Shown: positions 7,354 to 10,350 of the stretch, piece by piece
How the letters are laid out: each line of letters begins with the position of its first letter
Position numbering within the stretch: position 1 is the stretch's first letter
Origin: an uncultured Roseburia sp.
GTDB taxonomy: Bacteria; Bacillota; Clostridia; Lachnospirales; Lachnospiraceae
Length of the DNA: 10,350 bases
Direction of reading: 5' to 3'
Assembly: GCA_934358955.1 (NCBI GenBank)
Contig: CAKRLC010000094.1
Location: forward strand, 1 to 10,350
Notes under the pieces: model-generated
Told to the model about the DNA's origin: nothing
Seen by the model: only the letters and a program-made list of their open reading frames with translations
Databases searched by the model: none
Made by a program: the position numbers and the translations under genes

Positions 7354-7426
7354 GCGCCACTAGCTCAGCTGGCAGAGCACCTGACTCTTAATCAGGGTGT
7401 CCAGGGTTCGAACCCCTGGTGGCGCA
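7354..7426 (+). tRNA. tRNA-Lys (anticodon CUU)
   Basis: The cloverleaf is complete. The acceptor stem is GCGCCAC with GTGGCGC, and the D-arm is in AGCTCAGCTGGCAGAGC. The anticodon stem CCTGA/TCAGG holds the loop CTCTTAA, giving anticodon CTT (reads AAG, lysine). The T-arm is CAGGGTTCGAACCCCTG. The discriminator base is A7426. CCA is not encoded, because CTTC follows. The gene is single and has its own promoter and terminator. I see no repeat of its 3' end elsewhere in the window that would mark an integration site. Confidence 0.97.
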
Positions 7427-7433
7427 CTTCGAA

Positions 7434-7477
7434 GTATCGGTTTTATAGACATGAGCTATAAGGTCGGTGCTTTTTTT
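7434..7477 (+). terminator. Terminator of the tRNA-Lys gene
   Basis: A stem of about 15 pairs (7434-7448 with 7456-7470), several of them G-T wobbles that work in RNA, closes a 7-nt loop and is followed by seven T's (7471-7477). It starts 7 bp after the tRNA. Confidence 0.85.
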
Positions 7478-7557
7478 ATGTCCATTTACGAAACCCCTTG
7501 TATTTTCTGGAATATCTTATCTATTCTATAAAGATTCGGGTGTCAAAAGGTCTACAA

Positions 7558-7613
7558 AAAAAAGAAATGGTTCCGGTTTCTCTATATAGAAAAACCGGAA
7601 CCATTTCTTTTTT
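7558..7613 (-). terminator. Strong terminator of the small membrane-protein operon
   Basis: A perfect 22-bp stem (7558-7579 with 7592-7613) closes a 12-nt loop that is itself partly self-complementary (TCTATATAGA). Both outer ends are A/T tracts, so it can act on both strands. It begins only 4 bp after the stop of the leftward gene ending at 7618. The stretch 7478-7557 shows no gene. Confidence 0.9.
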
Positions 7614-7617
7614 ATTT

Positions 7618-7929
7618 TTATTGATTTGTAAGAATCTTTTTTACTGTTCCCTTAGGATCACTGACCAATAATACAACCAACCAAATAATTAATCCCAATG
7701 CTACAACTGAAAGTCCCAGGAAAAAATCATTTAACATGTCAATTGGATCTGGTGTAAAATATGCTGCCTGCAGTTCTGCATATTCAAAAATTGCATCTAC
7801 AAACCACATAATGGAAGCGCCCCAATACATTAATGTCAAAACTCCTAATCTGAGTTCTTTTCGATTATCCTTGCTGTACCAGACAATCGTAGCGATAATC
7901 GCAGCAAATACAGTTGTTAATAATGTCAT
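7618..7929 (-). CDS. Small membrane protein B, unknown function, paralogue of its upstream neighbour
   Basis: I do not recognise this 103-residue protein. It is mostly membrane: helix 1 about 3-18 (VFAAIIATIVWY), helix 2 about 29-48 (VLTLMYWGASIMWFVDAIFE) and helix 3 about 69-90 (ALGLIIWLVVLLVS), with a short basic tail. The second half lines up with the neighbouring 130-residue protein: W36-G37 with W55-G56, Asp45 with Glu64, D64-M-L66 with E89-M-L91, Asp68 with Glu93, W83 with W109, and S90-D91 with S116-N117, needing only short gaps. The AGGAGG ribosome site overlaps the neighbour's stop codon, so the two are probably made together. A heteromeric inner-membrane complex is a reasonable inference. 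No catalytic motif is evident. Confidence 0.85.
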   Translation of the reverse strand: MTLLTTVFAAIIATIVWYSKDNRKELRLGVLTLMYWGASIMWFVDAIFEYAELQAAYFTPDPIDMLNDFFLGLSVVALGLIIWLVVLLVSDPKGTVKKILTNQ

Positions 7930-7942
7930 TTTTTACTTCCTC

Positions 7943-8335
7943 CTATTTTGTCTGCTGTAGCTGAAGTGGTCTGCTCTCGATCACGTTCGAAGTCACTACC
8001 ATCCCTATCCATACTACAGTTACAAGAACCGCCATTAAGACACCGGTTGTTGACATTTCATGCAACATTTCAGCCGCATCAGCCGGATTACTTGCTGCTG
8101 TTAAAAATGGGAAAAATGGTACCACTTCTCCATGCCATACATGTTCAAATGCCAAAAGTCCAGCGCCTCCCCAAAGCATATTATTTAACCATTTTAATTT
8201 TCTTGAAAACGGAATATGTTTCACTTCGTTTAACGCAACCGCTTCTGTGTCCTTCTTTTCTTCTTTTGCTTTTACTGATCTCTCAATAATCGTTGTAACC
8301 ACTGCCTCTGTTGTTGGAACTAAAAAACATGCCAT
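7943..8335 (-). CDS. Small membrane protein A, unknown function, first gene of a two-gene operon
   Basis: This 130-residue protein belongs to no family I can name. It starts with a short hydrophobic segment (MACFLVPTTEAVVTTII), then a charged stretch rich in Lys and Glu (about 20-50) that is probably cytoplasmic. Next comes a helix at about 50-66 (NNMLWGGAGLLAFEHVW), a proline- and aromatic-rich turn VVPFFPFLTAA (71-81) and a final helix at about 97-116. The cluster E64-H65-x2-H68-G-E70 at the membrane border could bind a metal or heme; this is only a possibility. AGGAGGT precedes the ATG by 8 nt. The downstream gene (7618-7929) starts 13 bp after its stop and looks like a divergent paralogue. 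The unit diverges from the CIRCE-controlled hsp20 gene and has its own promoter. Confidence 0.87.
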   Translation of the reverse strand: MACFLVPTTEAVVTTIIERSVKAKEEKKDTEAVALNEVKHIPFSRKLKWLNNMLWGGAGLLAFEHVWHGEVVPFFPFLTAASNPADAAEMLHEMSTTGVLMAVLVTVVWIGMVVTSNVIESRPLQLQQTK

Positions 8336-8378
8336 AACTGTATACCTCCTGATACTATATATTTTTTGATCAATTTTT

Positions 8379-8406
8379 ATTATAGTCCTCTTATTTTCAT
8401 GTACAA
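8379..8406 (-). promoter_or_regulatory. Promoter of the small membrane-protein operon
   Basis: On the complement, TTGTAC (8401-8406) and a perfect TATAAT (8379-8384) are separated by 16 bp, about 45 bp before the ATG at 8335. It lies over 70 bp from the CIRCE element, so control by HrcA is not obvious. Confidence 0.75.
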
Positions 8407-8478
8407 GCCTCCTGGGGGGATATAAAAAGTAATTTATTTTTCGATTTTACATAGTTATCACAAAATGTTCACGCAATA

Positions 8479-8505
8479 TTAGCACTCACCTCTTGACAGT
8501 GCTAA
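8479..8505. promoter_or_regulatory. CIRCE operator (HrcA-type heat-shock site)
   Basis: TTAGCACTC, a 9-nt spacer, then CAGTGCTAA matches the established CIRCE element (TTAGCACTC-N9-GAGTGCTAA) at 17 of 18 arm positions, with the exact spacer length. The single change, C for G at 8497, makes the fifth base of the overlapping -35 box TTGACA. HrcA binds this element and represses at normal temperature. HrcA itself is not encoded in this window. Confidence 0.93.
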
Positions 8506-8521
8506 CAAATAGGTGTATAAC
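8493..8521 (+). promoter_or_regulatory. Sigma-A promoter of the hsp20 gene, overlapping CIRCE
   Basis: A perfect -35 TTGACA (8493-8498), a 17-bp spacer and TATAAC (8516-8521) are present. The -35 lies inside the CIRCE element, so repressor and polymerase should exclude each other. The start point would be near 8528, leaving a leader of about 135 nt. Confidence 0.88.
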
Positions 8522-8533
8522 GTAGTCAGAACA

Positions 8534-8639
8534 AAGGAAGAGGGAACAAAAGAGAAAATGAATTCCCTAAAAAGTTCCTTCGTCCGATTCGTTCCAGAGA
8601 AACAAGGTAAACAAGCATAGCGATCCACAGAATGTGGAT
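8534..8639 (+). promoter_or_regulatory. Structured hsp20 leader with possible alternative pairing
   Basis: Two nested pairings are visible: AAGGAA (8534-8539) with TTCCTT (8575-8580), and AGGGAA (8541-8546) with TTCCCT (8563-8568). A separate 7-bp hairpin, ATCCACA-GAA-TGTGGAT (8623-8639), lies 9 nt before the ribosome site AAGGAG (8649-8654). TTCCTT could instead pair with that ribosome site (five pairs plus one wobble), so the leader may switch between open and closed forms. The pairings are seen; thermosensor behaviour is inferred. Confidence 0.4.
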
Positions 8640-8663
8640 ACATATAAAAAGGAGAGATGACTT

Positions 8664-9110
8664 ATGTTGATGCCTAGTATTTTTGGAGAAAGTTTATTTG
8701 ATGATTTTGATAACTGGATGGATTTTTCATTCCCTGATGTTGATAAAGCATTGTATGGTAAACATGCAAAGAACATGATGAAGACAGATGTAAAGGAAAA
8801 CGATCATGGTTATGAAGTAGCCATTGACCTTCCAGGATTCAAGAAAGATGAACTGCATCTGGAGTTGAATAACGGTTATCTTACCATCAGCGCCGAGAAA
8901 GGTCTCGACAAAGATGAAAAAGATAAAAAGGATAAATACATCAGACGTGAACGTTATGCCGGCAGTATGAGCCGTAGCTTCTACGTTGGTGACAGTGTAA
9001 AAGAAGAAGATATTCATGCAAAATATGAAAACGGTATTCTGACACTGAATGTTCCAAAAGAGCAGAAACAGGCTGTTCCTGAAAAACGTCATATCGCAAT
9101 TGAAGGATAA
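8664..9110 (+). CDS. Small heat-shock protein, Hsp20/alpha-crystallin family
   Basis: This 148-residue holdase-type chaperone binds unfolding proteins in the cytoplasm without ATP. The N-terminal arm (1-38) is rich in Phe, Asp and Met, as usual (MLMPSIFGESLFDDFDNW). The alpha-crystallin domain runs from about residue 39 to 135, with MKTDVKENDHGYEVAIDLPG at its start, the strand NNGYLTISAEK, a lysine/aspartate-rich loop and the family hallmark YENGILTLNVPK near its end. The C-terminal tail carries an IxI motif (I144-A-I146) for oligomer assembly. GGAG lies 9 nt before the ATG. Control by HrcA is clear from the CIRCE element over the promoter, and the leader may add a second layer. The gene ends in its own terminator. 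Confidence 0.96.
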   Translation: MLMPSIFGESLFDDFDNWMDFSFPDVDKALYGKHAKNMMKTDVKENDHGYEVAIDLPGFKKDELHLELNNGYLTISAEKGLDKDEKDKKDKYIRRERYAGSMSRSFYVGDSVKEEDIHAKYENGILTLNVPKEQKQAVPEKRHIAIEG

Positions 9111-9114
9111 TACC

Positions 9115-9147
9115 AAAAAAGGGGCTTATTATTACAGCCCCTTTTTT
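9115..9147. terminator. Bidirectional terminator after hsp20
   Basis: A perfect 12-bp stem, AAAAAAGGGGCT (9115-9126) with AGCCCCTTTTTT (9136-9147), closes a 9-nt loop, with A- and T-runs at the two ends. It lies 4 bp after the hsp20 stop and touches the stop codon of the leftward fragment ending at 9146, so it fits both. Confidence 0.92.
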
Positions 9148-9415
9148 ATTGCATTGCTTCTCCCATTGTCGTGTTTAATGTGGCAGAGCCTGCACTTGTG
9201 TAGGTCTCCTTCTCATAGCCCATAATTTTAAGTGAAATCTTTGTTCCCTCGGCAGGAACGGTGTTAAGAGTCACGCTTTTTACATATTCGCCAGGCTTTG
9301 TTAGCCCCGTTTCGCCAAGCACATTTCTGTTTTCGTCCAGCACCCGGAGCTTAATCCACACCTCGTTTTCGGCAGGATTCGTCAGATACACCACCGCTTC
9401 GTTGCCCTCTGTCAT
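9146..9415 (-). pseudogene. C-terminal remnant of a surface or mobile-element-associated beta-sandwich protein
   Basis: The open stretch encodes about 89 residues from ATG 9415, with a GTG one codon earlier. Its central part, 'EAVVYLTNPAENEVWIKLRV' followed by LDENRNVLGETGL, KPGEYVKSV and GYEKETYTSAGSATLNTT, looks like one compact Ig-like or beta-sandwich domain. I associate it, from memory only, with accessory and conjugative-element proteins in Clostridia. In the same frame the likeness seems to continue upstream of the ATG (YRFPVCGNV) until a TAA about 11 codons before the GTG. There is no signal peptide, and no ribosome site directly before the ATG. The DNA is visibly richer in G+C than the AT-rich spacer beyond it. 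Together this suggests the 3' end of a lost gene, although a short real gene coupled to the 39-codon frame at 9415-9534 is possible. Confidence 0.6.
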
Positions 9416-9534
9416 CACATTGCCGCAAACCGGAAATCGATAAGTATCTTACTATCCATTGCTATCAGCCTGAACCCGGCTATTGTGCCTGCGTGTTGCA
9501 AGTGACGGATCAATAAATCGAATACGAAAATCAT
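9415..9534 (-). CDS. Possible 39-residue ORF overlapping the remnant
   Basis: An ATG (9532-9534 complement) preceded by AAGGAC at 5 nt opens a 39-codon frame starting MIFVFDLLIRHLQHAG. Its TGA shares one base with the ATG of the downstream fragment (TGATG), an arrangement seen in coupled genes. The product resembles nothing I know. It may equally be part of a decayed mobile element read in a random frame. Confidence 0.25.
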   Translation of the reverse strand: MIFVFDLLIRHLQHAGTIAGFRLIAMDSKILIDFRFAAM

Positions 9535-9559
9535 ATATGTCCTTGTCTACCGCCGCAGT

Positions 9560-9596
9560 AAAAAGGCCTCAGTAGTTTTTTCTTAACTACTGAGGC
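9560..9596 (-). terminator. Leftward terminator upstream of the remnant
   Basis: A perfect 12-bp stem (9566-9577 with 9585-9596; GCCTCAGTAGTT and its complement) closes a 7-nt loop. On the minus strand five T's follow after one base (9560-9564); the plus strand has only TTTC. No leftward gene lies just to its right, so it probably came with the 9.15-9.56 kb island or insulates it. Confidence 0.75.
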
Positions 9597-10027
9597 TTTC
9601 GTCTCTTTCTTGTATTCCGTTATCTATGCTTTCTCATTCACTTCATGTTTTCCGTGATATGTATCACATTTTTATTCCTGGATCTGCATCATTTAGAAAC
9701 CATTAATTCAAAATGATTTCGATTTGTTTTTATATATGGTTCTCCAAAGAAATTACACTGCATTTACACAATGCAATATGAATAATATCTCGTTATCTGT
9801 AAAACCTAAAAAAGGACTGGTTCTTAGAATAGGTTAATATTTTTTCCAAAATTGTTCTTCCTGTTGGAAATCAAACATACAAGTTGTATTTATCATACTA
9901 TCATTCTAGCAGGAACAAAAGTTAAATGCCATTGACGAAGAGTGAAAAAAATTAGATCAAATGGATTATAGTGAGAAACTGACCGAAATGATTCAAAATA
10001 ACAACATTCAAAAAGGAGAATACAATA
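9597..10027. other. AT-rich spacer before hcp without a convincing gene
   Basis: About 430 bp hold no credible reading frame on either strand. Visible items are the Crp/Fnr-like palindrome at 9654-9667, a small inverted repeat TGCATT-N5-AATGCA (9759-9775), and candidate weak promoters such as TTCAAA-17-TTATAT (9707-9735) and TTGGAA-17-TATTTA (9864-9892), neither decisive. It probably contains the hcp control region. Confidence 0.6.
9654..9667. promoter_or_regulatory. Crp/Fnr-like palindrome upstream of hcp
   Basis: GTGATATGTATCAC is a perfect 6-2-6 palindrome. It has the GTGAT-N4-ATCAC form close to Crp/Fnr-family sites. Crp/Fnr members such as HcpR are known to control hcp genes in several anaerobes. 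The site is about 360 bp from the hcp ATG, which is far unless the promoter is also distant. The assignment is tentative. Confidence 0.4.
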
Positions 10028-10350
10028 ATGGATAAGAAAATGTTTTGCTTTCAGTGTGAGCAGACAGTTGGATGTACCGGCTGCACAGGAAATGCCGGTG
10101 CCTGCGGAAAAAGGGCAGATACAGCCAAATTACAGGATGAACTGACGGGTGCGTTGATTGGTCTGGCCAGATCAGTCGATAGTGAAAACATTATTTCCCC
10201 TAAAACCGCACAGATCATAATCGAAGGACTGTTTACTACCGTCACAAATGTAAGTTTTGACAATATAACAATCGAAAATATGATTCAAAAAGTCAGAGCA
10301 GAAAAAGAAAGACTGGTTCCTAACTGCAGTCAATGTCCGTCACCATGTGG
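10028..10350 (+). CDS. hcp: Hybrid cluster protein / hydroxylamine reductase (partial, 3' end outside window)
   Basis: The first 107 residues are present. The start, MFCFQCEQT (5-13), and the following cysteines (Cys7, Cys10, Cys19, Cys26, spaced x2, x8, x6) form the N-terminal iron-sulfur motif of Hcp, close to the C-x2-C-x8-C-x5-C of Desulfovibrio Hcp; an extra Cys16 is present. The following helical part ('GALIGLARSV', 'IIIEGLFTTVTNVSFDN') fits the family. Near the edge lies a second cysteine group, Cys100-x2-Cys103-x3-Cys107. The hybrid Fe-S-O cluster ligands would lie beyond the window. Hcp reduces nitric oxide or hydroxylamine and counters nitrosative stress in anaerobes. AAGGAG precedes the ATG at about 10 nt. 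The long upstream spacer with a Crp/Fnr-like palindrome suggests redox- or NO-responsive control. Confidence 0.93.
   Translation, partial: MDKKMFCFQCEQTVGCTGCTGNAGACGKRADTAKLQDELTGALIGLARSVDSENIISPKTAQIIIEGLFTTVTNVSFDNITIENMIQKVRAEKERLVPNCSQCPSPC

Noticed and set aside
7354..7426. tRNA-Lys as an integration (att) site for a mobile element
   Set aside because: No repeat of the tRNA 3' end is seen elsewhere in the window, and no integrase gene lies nearby.
8727..9116. 129-codon frame antisense to hsp20
   Set aside because: It is entirely antisense to a clear Hsp20 gene, with Phe/Ile-rich composition typical of a shadow frame.
9961..10035. 24-codon frame overlapping the hcp start
   Set aside because: It has no ribosome site before its ATG, runs through the hcp ribosome site, and resembles no known peptide.
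1..10350. CRISPR array, rRNA, complete insertion sequence or phage genes
   Set aside because: No spaced identical repeats, rRNA-like stretches, transposase or phage motifs were found on either strand.

Overview
The window looks like a chromosomal segment of a low-GC anaerobic Gram-positive bacterium, most likely a gut Clostridia/Lachnospiraceae-type organism. The reasons are strong AGGAGG-type ribosome sites, AT-rich spacers with sigma-A promoters, a CIRCE/HrcA-type heat-shock operator, a LacI/ABC/glycosidase sugar operon and an anaerobic hybrid-cluster protein. The species cannot be fixed from the sequence alone.

Region 1 (1-4952, all leftward) is a carbohydrate-uptake operon. It is read in the order LacI-family repressor, GH31 alpha-glycosidase, lipoprotein solute-binding protein, MalF-type permease; the permease is cut by the window edge and a second permease probably follows. 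The repressor and glycosidase genes overlap (ATGA). A near-consensus promoter (TTGACT-16-TATAAT) precedes the repressor, and a pseudo-palindromic operator covers its start point. The same operator sequence, inverted, recurs just before the binding-protein gene. Together this suggests autoregulated, substrate-induced import and cytoplasmic cleavage of an alpha-linked glycoside.

Region 2 (5039-7477) is housekeeping. It holds trmB (tRNA m7G46 methyltransferase, rightward) and pepT (tripeptidase, leftward), which converge on a 20-bp bidirectional terminator. A tRNA-Lys(CUU) gene follows with its own promoter and terminator. A long imperfect palindrome of unknown role lies between pepT and the tRNA.

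Region 3 (7558-9147) has two divergent units. Leftward are two small membrane-protein genes that appear to be ancient paralogues of each other. Rightward is an Hsp20 small heat-shock gene with a CIRCE operator overlapping its -35 box and a structured leader of about 135 nt. Both units end in strong hairpin terminators.

Region 4 (9146-10350) starts with a higher-GC island carrying the C-terminal remnant of a surface or mobile-element-associated protein. A spacer of about 430 bp without a convincing gene follows; it contains a Crp/Fnr-like palindrome. The window ends in the 5' part of hcp (hybrid cluster protein). The least explained items are the paralogous membrane pair, the palindrome near 7240, the hsp20 leader and the 9.15-9.53 kb remnant.
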